In this document: one piece after another, positions 1-11,047 of the stretch
How the letters are laid out: every line of letters begins with the position of its first letter
How positions within the stretch are numbered: position 1 is the stretch's first letter
Source of the DNA: Serinus canaria
Lineage: Eukaryota; Chordata; Aves; Passeriformes; Fringillidae
Assembly (NCBI RefSeq): GCF_022539315.1
Contig: NC_066314.1
Coordinates: 49,847,180-49,911,179, forward strand
Reading direction: 5' to 3'
Length of the DNA stretch: 64,000 nt
Notes under the pieces: model-generated
The model's database searches: none
Told to the model about the DNA's origin: nothing
What the model saw: the letters and a program-made list of their open reading frames with translations, nothing else
Translations under genes and position numbers: made by a program

Positions 1-526
1 TATTTTTGTGTCTAGGTGATTTTTCCCGTTTGGGCTTGAAGGATTGGAGTACAAAAGGGCAAAACAAGCTTCTTATGTGTCATTTTCAAAAGGGTAGATG
101 ACTTGTGTGTTTGTGCCTAGTGGGCCAACTTGTTTCTTCATGCCATGCAGCTGATGTGTGTGATCCTGGGCCTCCCTCTGTAGATGGGTCCTTTGTGCTT
201 GCCTGTGGTTTGCGGGAGGCAGCTCATTCCCTTGGGGCTATTTATTGTTTACCTCCCCATGCAGAGGTTTATTGGTTTGGTGTTCTGTCCATGAGGCTTT
301 TGTAGGTATGTGATAAGATTAGGGGCAGGCCTCTGCTTGCTGGGGTTGGATTTATATGAGATGATTATGCATGACCCCTCATGCAGGGGGGTCAAAAGAG
401 CTCACCTTCCTTCTATAAAGCTGCAGGAGTGAGACAGATGGGGCAATTACATTGCTCTGTGCTCATTTATTAACTGGAAGGATGGGGAGGTAAGCCACAT
501 GTGAGCTTCTTCAGGTGCAGTGGGTG
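1..526. other. Noncoding, no feature recognised
   Basis: Moderately TG-rich single-copy-looking DNA. The only open frames are short and show no recognisable protein. It sits immediately left of the AGAAT array. Confidence 0.5.
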
Positions 527-657
527 GAATAGAATAGAATAGAATAGAATAGAATAGAATAGAATAGAATAGAATAGAATAGAATAGAATAGAATAGAAT
601 AGAATAGAATAGAATAGAATAGAATAGAATAGAATAGAATAGAATAGAATAGAATAG
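527..657. repeat. (AGAAT)n pentanucleotide microsatellite, about 26 units
   Basis: An essentially perfect array of about 131 bp with unit AGAAT (ATTCT on the minus strand). It abuts the 3' end of a minus-strand CR1 LINE. CR1 elements end in a short ATTCTRTG-type tandem tail, so the array is probably an expansion seeded by that tail. It creates three spurious minus-strand frames that translate to an ILFYS repeat. Confidence 0.95.
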
Positions 658-895
658 TCCTGAATTGGAAGGGATCCACAAGAAACATTGGGTCCAACTC
701 CTGGTTCTGCACAAGACAACTCAAAAATCACAGCATGTGTCTCACAGTATTGCTCAAATGCCTCTGGAACTCTGTCAGGCTGGTGCTATGACCTCTTCCC
801 TGGGGACTCTGTTCAAGTGTCAGCCACCCTCTGGGTGAAAAATCTTTTCCTAATATCCAACCTAAGCCTCCCCTGCTGCAGTTTCATGCCATTAA
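658..895 (-). mobile_element. CR1 LINE 3'-end fragment
   Basis: Reading rightwards, the sequence has the familiar reverse-complement CR1 3' UTR layout. 'TTGGAAGGGATC' is followed by 'GGTCCAACTCCTGG', then 'GAACTCTGTCAGGCTGGTGC', 'CACCCTCTGGGTGAAAAATC' and 'TTCCTAATATCCAACCTAAG'. The 3' terminus is at the left, joined to the ATTCT array. It is a 5'-truncated, nonfunctional copy with no coding capacity. The right edge is approximate; homology fades near 895. Recognised from memory of avian CR1 sequence, not by a database search. Confidence 0.85.
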
Positions 896-2098
896 TATAT
901 TATATTTAATAGCAGTGCTGCTTGCAGTGGTTTGTGAGTGTGTTAGCCTAATTCCTCTTCAGTTTCTGGACTGCATGAAGAAAATCTTTAGTTTGCCATT
1001 AGAGGTTACATATGTTTGTGTATTCTGTACCTGAGTACATGTGAGTGCTGAGGGTGGCAGGCTTAGATGTCTGTTTACCTAGAAGCTGTTGCAAGCATGT
1101 GGGTATTTATGCTGAGGGGAAGGTCAGCTGTTCCGTGTGTGTTATGTTTGTGTGAAGCGGGGGGGGCAGGAGGTGTCTGTTCAGGTGGGAGTGGAGGTTT
1201 CAGAGCACTTCCATTTGTTCTTGCAACCTCTATGCATGCCAAGGTGAAGAATGTGGCCAGCTGGCCCAGGAAAATGTTGGGTTGAATTGGGCCTGGGTAA
1301 ATGCAGATGGTGGGGCAGGCTTTTAATTTCAACGTAGCTTCTGAGCAGGAGGCAAATAGTCTCACAGGACTCAGATGGACCTTGAGACATTTCTGAGCAA
1401 GACTGTATGATGTGGTTGCCTGGAATAGCAGGAGGCTGGATTGTGCATCCTAGGAAGCCAGCTCCCATCCAATGTCCCTAAGTTTTTTCAGCTGTTGCAT
1501 GTGTGTGTGTCTCTGAGTAAGGCAGTCCCTCCACTGCTGTGCTGAGTGTGAGGAGTGCATTGCGTCCCTTCAGCTGTGGTCTTGATGTCTGTGCAGAGAT
1601 TATTTATGTCTGTCATGTGTGCTTTTGCTTTCTGTCAAGGAACTGGGGAGTAATTTAAGAGGGACCCTGTGTTTGGTAATGTGCTTTCCTAATAGGTATT
1701 GCCTGTGTGAAGTATTTGGGAGCCAAGCTGTGGCTGAGTCCCCAGCACCTGGTGCACATGGATGCTTGTTTCTGACTGTGAGCAAGATCTCCATTGGTCA
1801 TGTCACATGTGGGTTTGGGGAGAGGGAGGTGGAAGATCTTCCACACTGGAGGGTGTGTGGCTCCAGGAGCTTCCTGAGGAGCTGTTGTGTTTCTGTGGTG
1901 GTGATTCGAGGAGGTGTGTGATAGACGATGTCCCTGGAGCAGTCACATGTGTGTGTTTGTGTGTGGATGAAAGGTTTTCTCCACCTCCTCTTACATTTTT
2001 ATGTGTATTTTTTTTTAAGCATATAACACAGGGGCTTGTAACCAGGTGTAGTTCCCCGTGGCTGTTGCACGTACCTGTGTCAGTAGGTGTATGTATGC

Positions 2099-2101
<3 letters not shown>
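896..2101. other. TG-enriched noncoding DNA
   Basis: No gene recognised. The stretch is peppered with short TGTGTG runs (for example near 1500 and 1950) without forming a clean microsatellite. Predicted frames on both strands are low-complexity. A degenerate copy of the downstream minisatellite core, 'TTCCTGAGGAGCTGTTG', is visible near 1871-1887. Confidence 0.5.

Positions 2102-2150
<49 letters not shown>
2102..2150. repeat. (TG)n microsatellite, about 24 units
   Basis: Uninterrupted TG dinucleotide tract, with Z-DNA-forming potential. It flows directly into the CAGCTG minisatellite that follows and explains the His/Thr- and Cys/Val-repeat frames here. Confidence 0.97.
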
Positions 2151-2152
<2 letters not shown>

Positions 2153-2390
2153 CTCCTCAGCAGCTGTAGCTGTGTGGTTCCTAGAAGCTGTTGTTTTTTC
2201 ATGTGGGTGACTTAATCCTGAGAAGCTGTAGCCTCTGTGTGTGTGTGATTCCCCAGCAGCTGTTGTTTGTTTGTATTCCTGGGAAGCTGCTGTGTGCTGT
2301 GTGTAGCTCCCGAGCAGCTGTTGTGGGGAATTGTGTCTGTGTGTGTGTTTGTGCGTGTGTGTGCAGTTCCCAGCAGCTGTTGCATGCGTG
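2151..2390. repeat. Degenerate minisatellite with E-box core
   Basis: Seven variants of a core resembling TTCC(C/T)AGCAGCTGTTG recur at about 2152, 2177, 2213, 2248, 2274, 2305 and 2366. They are separated by short TG-rich spacers, so the unit is roughly 27-60 bp. Four copies keep a perfect CAGCTG E-box (2161-2166, 2257-2262, 2315-2320, 2374-2379). The period is irregular, which suggests an old array degraded by indels. Confidence 0.75.
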
Positions 2391-2509
2391 TGCTCATGTC
2401 TCCGGTGGAGGCCCACCCCTTTCCGCCTGCACCAGAGCAGTGGCTGTGCAGGCGAGGAGAGCTCGGAACTGGCTCCATGGGAGAGGGTCCTTTGCCTGTC
2501 AGAGCCTTC

Positions 2510-2760
2510 CCAGCTGGGAGAAGCAGTGCTGCCGGCTCTGGTCCCAGAGCCCTATCAGCCGAGCCTGTGGCGAATTAATCACTTGCGTTTTAAATGCCAA
2601 TACAGCCCTTTCTGCCTTCTTCCCCCAGTGATGCGGATGCGGCGAAGGCAGCAAATCCTCCGGCTGTGCGTGCCCTCCCTGGACTGCTGCTCCATCCCCG
2701 CCTGTCGTGCTCGCGCGTGTGCATGGCTGGGAGCGCTGCCTAGGTGCGGCCGGGAATGAG
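2510..2760. promoter_or_regulatory. CpG-bearing GC-rich block, possible exon or promoter element
   Basis: CpG dinucleotides are markedly more frequent than in the flanks, including 'GTGCTCGCGCG' near 2707-2717 and 'GATGCGGATGCGGCG' near 2630. A fair splice acceptor (pyrimidine tract then CAG ending at 2628) precedes it, and a weak donor (TAG|GTGCGG, 2741-2749) follows. It could be a 5' noncoding exon of ELFN2, a small CpG island or a conserved element. No promoter motif decides between these, and the frames crossing it show no known protein. Confidence 0.3.
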
Positions 2761-3291
2761 CCAGCTGCGGGGCAAGCAACGCTACAGCTCCAAGGGGTGA
2801 CACCAGTGGGGGACACCCCCCACACAAACACATCTGCAGGGCTGCAAGTTGCATGAGGACTGGGGTCTTTTGTGCCTCCACTTTGTCTCTGTCATGCCCC
2901 GTATGGAAGCTGGGAGCAGTCACCCCTCCAGGAGCAGGTATGTGCATGTGTGTGTGTGTGTGAGACACGTTTTTGTGTGCAGTCCTTGTCCTGCTGCCTC
3001 GCGTGTCCTCGGCTCCTGGCTGCTGTCTGTGTTGCCTCTTGGAGAAGCAGCTGAGATTGGAATAGGGGAAGGGCAGGATGCATGGACTGCCCTTTTCCTC
3101 CAGCTTGTGCATGCACTCCCTGGGGGTTGGATGCCTCTGATCCGAGGATGAAGGCGAAGGGTGAGTGCAAAGGAGAAGGGGAAGTGGCCCAGGGTGTGTG
3201 TGTCTGTGGGGGGGGAGATGATGCCTACATGGGGTGATGGGAGGGAGGGAGAGAGGCTTGGAGACGGGTCTCTCCTTCACTGCGTGCATGC
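2761..3291. other. Noncoding, no feature recognised
   Basis: TG-rich with a short GTGTGTG run near 2945-2962 and a G-run near 3209-3218. No supported gene. The long minus-strand frame through here (2579-3445) is driven by CA repeats and is not credible. Confidence 0.5.
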
Positions 3292-3323
<32 letters not shown>

Positions 3324-3372
3324 GTGTGTGTGTGTGCGCGTGTGAGTGTGAGTGTGTGTGTGAGTGTGTGTG
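3292..3372. repeat. Interrupted (TG)n microsatellite
   Basis: A run of TG dinucleotides of about 80 bp broken by TGCG and TGAG variants. The adjoining 3470-3600 stretch is TA/TG-rich. Confidence 0.93.
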
Positions 3373-5014
3373 CACTCTGCTTAGGATCAGGATGCTGAAT
3401 AGGTTCAGTGCTTGCTGCACCCAGCTGGGTTTGACCCATCTGCATCTATTTGGACCTTGCAAAAGGAGGAGATATGTGTATGTATATGTACATGTATCTG
3501 TGAATATAGATATGTGTGAATAGGTGTGAATATATGATCTGTGTGAGTTCATGTGTGTATCCATGTATAGGTGTAGCTATAGGTGTGTGTATATACCTCC
3601 ACACACACATGCACACATGTGCATGTACAGACAGGCAGACCTCTGTGTGTATCCCCCACAGTTATGGGACAGAGAAGGAGTCAGTCTCAACCCTCAGCCC
3701 CCTGTTCCTTGTCTCTCTGCAAACTTTGCAGGGGAGCGTCTGCGGACAGTGGTTGGTCTGTGTCTGTTTGTCTGTCCGTTGTGTGGCGAGTGAACATTCG
3801 TCTGGTTTGCATGCAAGGGAGTGAGTAAATCTCTCCTCTGCTCTTACACTGCTCTGCTGGGAGAGTGGCTGGCTGCAGAAAAGTCATTGCGTGGTGTCTG
3901 TCGGGTGTGTGAATGTGTCTGTGCTGGTGGTGGGAGCCGGGTATTTATGTGGGGCCCAGGACAGCTACTCGAATGCATATGTAAGTGTATATGTATTGCC
4001 TGCAGGGTGTCTGCATGCCCGTTTATTCCACCAGAGAAAGCATGCCCACATTTTTATGCATAAGGATCTTCCTGCTTTGGGGCATGGGATGGGGGGGAGG
4101 AGAAGCTGAATGAATGAATGGGAGCAAAAGGAGGGGGAAGGAGGAGTGATGGGGGGTGGGGGAGAGAGACGAACAGGCGCATCCTATTCTCATCCCAGGA
4201 CAGGCAGGAGTGCACAGCTGCCGCTGTTCCCATTCCAGGGCTTGGATCTGGCTGGGGAAAGGCAGCATAAATCAGCTAATACTGCAGGAGGCAGCACATT
4301 CGGGAGCTGCTGTGCGTAATGCCCTCTCGCGTGTGTGTGCTGGTGTGCCCCAGCCCTGCACCGTGCATGCAGCACAGTGTGCGTGTCCCGTGTCCGAGTG
4401 TGCACAGAGCCGGGCTGGCTGTGCACAGACACCAAACATCCTCCCTGGCGCCCAGGGAACGGGGTGTCTGTGATGGGGAGGGAGAGAACCGCTCTGTGCT
4501 GCGGGCAAATCCATCTGGCACAGCCCGCGGTCCTTTGGCACCCACTCTGGGCTCACACGAGCACGGTGGGTGCAAACAAAAGGGTGCACATGGTGCAGGC
4601 CGGACTTAGGAACTGCTCCCCCTTCTTCCCCCTAAAGGCTGCAGAGCAGGACCCTTCTCTCCACTCTGGAGGCACAGATATAAACCAAGCTGTGGAGCAG
4701 GGAGAGCATTGCTGAGATTGGAGCGGGGTAAAGATGATGTAGGGAGCGGAGGGGGGCCCCATGCCACTGGAGGGGGCCTGGGGACTGGGGAGCCTGGCTG
4801 CATTGCATGCTGCGAGCCAAGGAATTTGTCATGCACGGAGAGGTGGGAGGAAGTGGGAGTGTGTGTAATGTGGGGGAGCTGGGGTGGAGGGGGAGGAAGG
4901 AGGCTGTGCTGGGGTATGAGGGAATTTCTGGTGAGCCCTACCTCCCCACACCCCCCCCTTCCAGGTCCCCACACATCCCATCACTCCTGGGTCCCAAGAA
5001 GCGCAGCCTGACAG
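3373..5014. other. Noncoding TG- and G-rich DNA
   Basis: No gene recognised. It contains G-run clusters on the + strand around 4088-4166 and 4870-4905 (for example 'GGGGGAGCTGGGGTGGAGGG'), which fit intramolecular G-quadruplex rules. Scattered CA/TG runs lie near 3600-3625. Overlapping short frames on both strands are chance. Confidence 0.45.
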
Positions 5015-5085
5015 CATCGCTAATGTAATATTCAAAGGAAGCTTCATTTGCATGGAACATGCATTATTTATATATTTAAATACAG
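5015..5085. promoter_or_regulatory. AT-rich putative regulatory element with POU octamer
   Basis: An abrupt AT-rich island between GC-rich flanks. It contains GCTAATG, TAATATTCAAAG, a perfect octamer ATTTGCAT at 5046-5053, ATGCATTATT and an ATATTTAAATA-like tract. Such clustering is typical of conserved vertebrate enhancers bound by POU, homeodomain or MEF2-like factors. Inferred only from motif content. Confidence 0.35.
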
Positions 5086-5114
5086 CCCCCCTCTCGCCTC
5101 CCTGCTCTGTGCAG

Positions 5115-5175
5115 ACCGTACCAGCAGCAGCGAGGAAGCTGCAGGGAGTGGAAGGGTGCTGATGCAGTGCCAGGG
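5115..5175 (+). other. Weak candidate noncoding exon
   Basis: A pyrimidine tract with CTGTGCAG (AG at 5113-5114) precedes a 61-nt purine-rich segment full of CAGCAG-type splicing-enhancer motifs. It ends at GGG|GTGAGA. Position upstream of ELFN2 on the same strand would allow it to be an alternative 5' exon. There is no coding evidence, and such acceptor/donor pairs also occur by chance. Confidence 0.2.
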
Positions 5176-8100
5176 GTGAGAAGCAGACACTTTAATCCCA
5201 CGGATTTCCCCAACCTACCAACCGTCCCCCCACCCCTAACCCCTTCCCATCTGCCACCCTCCTGCCACCATTGTTTTCCCTGGGGGGAGATTGGCTTTCA
5301 GGGCACCCAAGCCACAAGCATGCAGATTTGTCAGCATGAAGCAAACTGCCTTAGTTGCTTTTCCCCCATCAAAAACTACGACACCAAGGGAAGACCTGTG
5401 CATGCACAGCCTTTCCTGCTCTTGCCCCAGCTCCAGGCAAAGTGGGTATTTGGGAATGTGCTGTCTGACCCACTGCACTGGTGCAAAGCTACGCTGTGGA
5501 GCAGAAGCCACTTGGAGGATAGGGAGGGCATTTGGGGAAGGGGGGCATACAGAGGTGTAGGTTTTGCTGGGGGGCAGCTTGCGGTTGAAATGGGAAAGGT
5601 ACCAACTGCAGGGAAGGCAGAAGGGAGGGAAGCATAGTTGCAATGATGTCCGTGGTGCTTGTTCTTACCTGGGTCATGTCAGAAGCCAGATGCAGCTTCA
5701 GGCAGAGTGCAGCTGCCTCATCTGACCCTGTTGAAGAGTGATGAAAAGCTCTGCCCACCTGGGAAAAAAGCTACTGGTCATATCAGGGCCTGTTGAAACC
5801 ACCCAGTGCTCTTATCAGCTGTGTCAGAAAATATCAGCACATTTGCTGAGGGAGAGAGACCTGGCTGCTCTCTCCTTCCTCCTAAATACTGTGGGTATCT
5901 TTCCCTTGGTCCCCTGTAAACATGGACCTGGACTAGGTTGTTTCTTTTATTACTGTGAGGGAGGGCAGAGGACATGTAGGGAACACCTCTGTCCTCACAT
6001 TCTTGTGAGCTCATGAGGGCTGGCTTGCTCTGGGTAAAGGGATGTCCCAAAACCACTTGCAGCCCTTGCCCATGCCTGCGTACCAGAGCAGACAGGAGCA
6101 GGTTAGGTGCAGAGCAAATTTGTTCCAGCAAAACATCCCCTTTTCTGGGAACAGAGGCGGTTTTGCTTTTCTCCTTCATGGAAGAGCAGAGCTCTCCTGA
6201 GCAGTGAGGGACCCCAGGCTGCTGGCAGCTGTGGGGAAAGCTGGAGTTTGCCTGGTAGCTCTGCATGTTCTGCTGGTGAGGATTGCCCAGACTGGAATTA
6301 CAGCAGGTGCTTGAGCAGTTCTGAAGGAGCAGAGAGCTCTGTGTCCCCCAGTGCCTTTCCATGTGGGAAGAGGGTGAGGGAGGACATGGAGTAAGCTACT
6401 GAAGGAGAGGCAAACTGCATGCATGGGAGCCACCTCTTTTGCCAGGGCAGTGGGGCACTGAAATCCCTTCTGTGGTATGGAAAGGGAGAATGCAGAACTC
6501 AGGGAGCAGACCACAGGGCTCTGACCCACCTCCAGCCCTTTCTCTGTGCTGGGTCAGGATGAGTTTCTCACAGCTGCGAACCAGATGAGTGCTGTATTTA
6601 AATCCTCAGATGAGTCAAGCTTGACACTTTGGAGGTGACAATGACTGTGGGACTGCTGTTGTGTTTTCTTCAGTGGTGAGCTGGTCTGGCAGCAGTTACA
6701 GCCCCACTTTAGCAGCACTGCATTTGTGCCCTGACTTTTCTGTGCTCCCCAGCTGGTGCTGGTTTCGTGCCTTGCTTTGCCCTGACCTCCCCTTTAAGGG
6801 TCTCCTGGGCAGCTCAGGGGTACATAGCCATTGCCTGAGATGAACTGCTTTCCTCACCAAATAATTTTCTGTCACTGAGGAGAAATGACCTCATTTTCTC
6901 AACATTCATAAGCCAAGAGGAAACCCAGTTCCAGCTGACCAGCTGAGGTACAGAAGGAGGGAAGGGCAGTTGTCACTCTTTCCATGGCATTTTAAGAGGT
7001 GGCAAACAAGCTACCAGGAGTCAGGTTGAGGTGAGTGACTTGATGGGTTTTGTCCCTAGATGTGCCACTTACAGGGAGCCTTTAAAGGTCTTCAGGCATC
7101 ACTGGTGTGGAGAGTCTCAGTGACTACATGGTGCCCTACAGCATGGCATCAGATACCATGGAGATAGGCATGGGATTCAAACAGAGTCTGTTCTGCTGTT
7201 GAAGGTGAAGCTCATTCTGTGCTGACCTGACTGATGTGCTGGGGCTGTTCTTTCTCGTCTGCAATCACCCTGGGGAGTGCATCTCCAGCTTTTCAGCTCT
7301 TTAGCACAGAATTTCTTTCAAGGTGATGCTCTGGGGAGCTGATGGTGCAGTATGAATTTCACAGAAGTGAGAAGATGTGTCTGGGGGCCAAGAATTCGTG
7401 TTCTCTATACATTGACACTCACAAAATGCTAATACCTGTCTGGTTTTGGTAAGCTGTAGGGGAAAGACTGTTTGCAAGAAACTGTGGGTGCTTTTGACTC
7501 CTTTGAATGTCTGATAGCAGAGAGACAGAGCAAATACATCCTTGTGAGGAAGGATCATCAGTAACATTCTCAGGGAGGAGGGTCACAGAGTAGGAGGCGG
7601 GATGCCTAACTCTGCCACACCTGCTCTGTAGAGTCCCCTTCTTCCCCTCTGTGGTCCTCAGCTTTTACCTCACTTCTGAATAGCTTTGGTGATAATGTAA
7701 TCACTAAGGAAGGGTCTGTAGAGATGAAGACTCTGGCTCAGTATGATGCATGTGCTACCAGTTGCCTTAAGGCAAGGTGTCATATGTTTGTCTTCATTCC
7801 TTCCATGGCTCACAGGCTCAATCTGCAGACCAGATGGGTCAGAGCTGCCTGTGTATTTTTAGGTACTATAAGGACTCCATGAGCTGTTATCTTTCCTCTG
7901 GGAGCATTGGTTTATGCATGAGAACATGTGTGTTTGTGAGCAGGGAGAGCACCATTTTCTGCTAGACTTTGTCCTGTCCTCTTGTGTGCACAGGTTACGT
8001 GTGCATGCCCAAAGTCTCCATGCACATGGCTGTCATTCCTGCCTCGTGGCATTATTCCTGTGTGTGTGTTCCTGTGTGCACTCGTGTGTGATGCAGGTCA

Positions 8101-8499
8101 CTGGGGGTTTATTTGTGGAGTGAACACATGTTTATGTGTGTCTGCATATGCACCTTTTCCATATCCAGGATTTGATGTCTCTTCTCGAGGTGTGTGAGTA
8201 TGTCAGGGCTTGTAGTCATGTCCCTTGCTCAGCTGCAGGACATCTGTCCCACCTGTCCATGTGTCTTCTCCCCATCTCTCAGGAACCTTCTTCTTCCTCC
8301 TCTCCCTGGGGAGACAGCCTTGAGTTATTAGCAGGTGCCACCTGTATGAAGTGAGACAACTTTCCTGTCATCCAGAAACTCAAGTACACCAGAAATATCA
8401 AGCCTTGAAGCACTAGGGAAACTGAATTCATGTTACCTCCAAGGCCTTAGTGAGATCAGTCTGGAAAACCTAACATGCAAACCTGGGTGCTGTGCTAGC
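5176..8499. other. Noncoding, no feature recognised
   Basis: Single-copy-looking DNA of mixed composition. All frames are short and interrupted, with no recognisable domain, RNA gene or repeat family. Confidence 0.5.
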
Positions 8500-8760
8500 T
8501 GAAGGAGGGTGATAAATTGGAGGGAGTTCAGAGAAGAGCAATAAAAACTATGAAAGAGCTGAAGATATTTATTTATGAGGAGAGATTAAAAGAACAAAAT
8601 ATGTAGAGCTTGACTAAATGATCATATGTAACAGTTTGTGTGTATTGGGGGACTGTAAACACTAAGGAAGGGAGGAGATTGTTTAAAGTGGCAAAATTGG
8701 GCAAAGTCAGAGGTATGGATGAAGCTGAGCAAAGAGGAGAATATTTGTCTCTTGAGGATA
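8500..8760 (+). mobile_element. Ancient CR1-like LINE 3' fragment
   Basis: The order 'ATAAATTGGAGGGAGTTCAG', 'AGAAGAGCAATAAAA', 'TATGAGGAGAGATTAAAAGA', then 'GTAAACACTAAGGAAGG' and 'GTTTAAAGTGGCAAAA' matches the sense-strand 3' UTR pattern of old amniote CR1 elements. It is strongly diverged and has no intact reading frame or recognisable terminal repeat. Both edges are approximate. Recognised from memory of the family; a repeat-library search would settle it. Confidence 0.6.
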
Positions 8761-10429
8761 CATGCAAGCTTCCTGCTTCCTGTGAGTGCTCAAACCATCT
8801 ATGAAATAGTGTGGTAGGTTCATGGAGATGCAACTGCTGGCAGTGAGGAAACACGGTGGTGGGAAGGGGTGGAGGGAACAGGCTACTCAGCCCTGGTGGA
8901 AGTGGAGTGAGCTGCAAGGCCTCCCCTTTATATGCAGCATTGCCAGGGAAATTTTGAGAGATGTTTGCTTGTCTTTTACCTTTATTGATTCCCTGTCTCG
9001 TGGCTGGGAAGAACCCACAGACACTTCTGTTGAGGGAGCAGAGAGGTGATGCAGGGGGAATAAGTAAACAGAGTCTAGTGGAGGTGGAGGACATTATTCC
9101 CTCAACCCTCTGTGGCTGGAAAGGTAGTCTAGGAAGCAATCTCATAGGAAGTGCCTGTAAGTGAAAAGGGGCTTTTCCACAACATCTTTCTAGGAGAGTA
9201 CAAACTGAACCTCCCAAAGCAAGGGGTTGATAGTGGGATCAGGAGGATCAGACTTCCCTCCTCTGAATTTCTAGTCACAGATGGCCCAGAATTGGGACAA
9301 CAAGGTCAGAAGGATTAATACCCCTCCCTTTTTTCCTCATTGCAGTCATAGGCCAGGAAAATTGAGCGAGATCATAATAAAAGGATTAGTGTGGAGAGCC
9401 TGCCATGAATAGTGTGATAGACAGGTCAGGGAAATGGAAGGGAATTCAAGGGGGTTGGACCTGTTACAGATGGTCTGTTTAAAGAGTTCTGTTTATCAAC
9501 ACAGGGAAAAGGGATTTTGGTCTTAGAAAAGTCTGGAAATAGGCATCAAGGGAGCTAGGGCTCAAGCAGAAATTTTATTCCCAACAAAGATCCATACTGG
9601 AATGACTGGTTGAAATGACACCTGATCTCCTTCCAGCTTTTGGTCAGGGAAAAAAAAAAAATCTTTCTTGGAATGAGCTATGTTGTTTGCTGCCTTGTCC
9701 ATCTATCTCCAAAATGATCTGATGCACCAAAATGATACTGTTACTCAGAGCTGCTCTTCCCCATGACTTCTGGGTCAGCCTGGCTATGGAAAGCCATAGG
9801 AATACAAAAAGGACCTTACCAAGCCAGGTCTCTGATCCTTCCAGAGCAGTATCTCCAGCTGCAGCAGAAAGAGGGACTAGCACATAGGCAGGACAACTGT
9901 GTAGCAGCACTTCCTCTGAACACCCTTTCAGCCTCGGCATATTTGAGGGACACAGTGCTGGAAGATCTGTCATGCACTTTCAGTTCTCAGTGGATTTATT
10001 TCTTCCCTGAATTTGTTCTGCCAATTTTTGAGGTCAGGTAAAGTTTTAGCATCCTCAGAATCTCACAGTAGGAAGTTGTGCAGCACACACACGCAGTTTG
10101 TCTTGAACCTGTAACTTTCTGGTTTAATTTCCTGACCCTTGATCTTTGAGTGGGAAGAGGCTGTTAACACCTCTTTCTTCTGCACTTCCTCTGTCATGTG
10201 TGGTGTTATAGACCTGTCTCATGTCACGGTCTCTGTTGTCTCTTTTCCAGTCTCCCTTCACCTTTCATCTCTCTGCATCTATCAGCCACCTCCTTCTTGG
10301 CTACAGTGGTGTAGCTTTTAGCAGCAGGACATGGGGCATTGCTGAGTGGGAAGTGACATCACAGCGATGAGCTGCACCAGGTCCCACTCAGGTGAAAATG
10401 TTTCAGTCAGCTGCAGTGCCCATACATGG
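8761..10429. other. Noncoding, no feature recognised
   Basis: No gene or repeat family recognised. A short poly-A run lies at about 9650-9661. The 214-residue minus-strand frame covering 8573-9217 crosses the ancient CR1 fragment and has no domain. Confidence 0.45.
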
Positions 10430-11000
10430 TACAGGAGGAGCTGAAGAAGCTGGGCAAAAATTCTGAAACCACCTGAAGGTGTCTTGGTCATCAAGATAGA
10501 AGTGGGCAGGCTCTGAGGAGGCTTGAAAAATAGGATGATCTTCCCAGGCACAGAAGGGAGGCTGACAGGTTGGTAGTTCACAGGGTTCTCCTTTCTACCC
10601 TTTTTAAAGATGGGTAGAGTTTTCCCTTCTCCCAGTCACCTGGAACTTCATTTTACTGCCATAACTTTTTTTAATATCATGGAGAGTGGCTTGACAACTG
10701 CATCAAACAGTTCTCTGAGGACTCTGGGATGCATCTTGTAGGGCCCATAGACTTATGTATGTTCAGGCTCCTCGCGTGCTCATGAACCTGAACTTGGAGT
10801 GGGAAGCACCTTGCCCTCCAAGTCCTCATCCAGCTGTCCATTCACTCAAGAGATGTGGGAAGAAATGTCATTGAAGACTGAGGCAAAAAAAAAGTTGTTG
10901 AGTACTCTAGCCTTCTCCTCATCCATTATTATCAGTTTTCCAGCATTTTTTATGAGAGGTGTACACCTTCTTTAAGCTTCCTTTTCTGGTTAGCCTACCT
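10430..11000 (-). mobile_element. CR1 LINE ORF2 (reverse transcriptase) remnant
   Basis: The minus strand encodes NYQPVSLPSVPGKI (about 10540-10580), which matches the signature NYRPVSLTSVPGK of CR1 reverse transcriptases. Upstream on the minus strand comes the usual layout. It includes the segment equivalent to 'GGGAACTTCAC...TTTTTAAAGATGGGTA', 'GGATGCATCTTGTAGGGCCC', and 'AAGACTGAGGCAAAAAAA' followed by 'TAGCCTTCTCCTCATCC'. The frame is broken by stops and frameshifts, and both the palm-domain C-terminal half and the 3' UTR are missing. It is a dead 5'- and 3'-truncated copy. Homology to the left of about 10430 is unclear. Confidence 0.85.
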
Positions 11001-11047
11001 GTAAAAGAAGAATGAAAATGAAACATCGGCCATCTTGTGAGTGATTC

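Noticed and set aside
447..731. Minus-strand 94-residue frame with an ILFYS repeat (and two frame-shifted versions)
   Set aside because: It is the translation of the AGAAT microsatellite; all three minus frames are open for the same reason.
2015..2416. 133-residue minus frame overlapping the minisatellite
   Set aside because: His/Thr text from (TG)n and repeated minisatellite units, not a protein.
2579..3445. 288-residue minus-strand frame
   Set aside because: Driven by CA-repeat Thr-His runs; no domain, and no codon-level signature.
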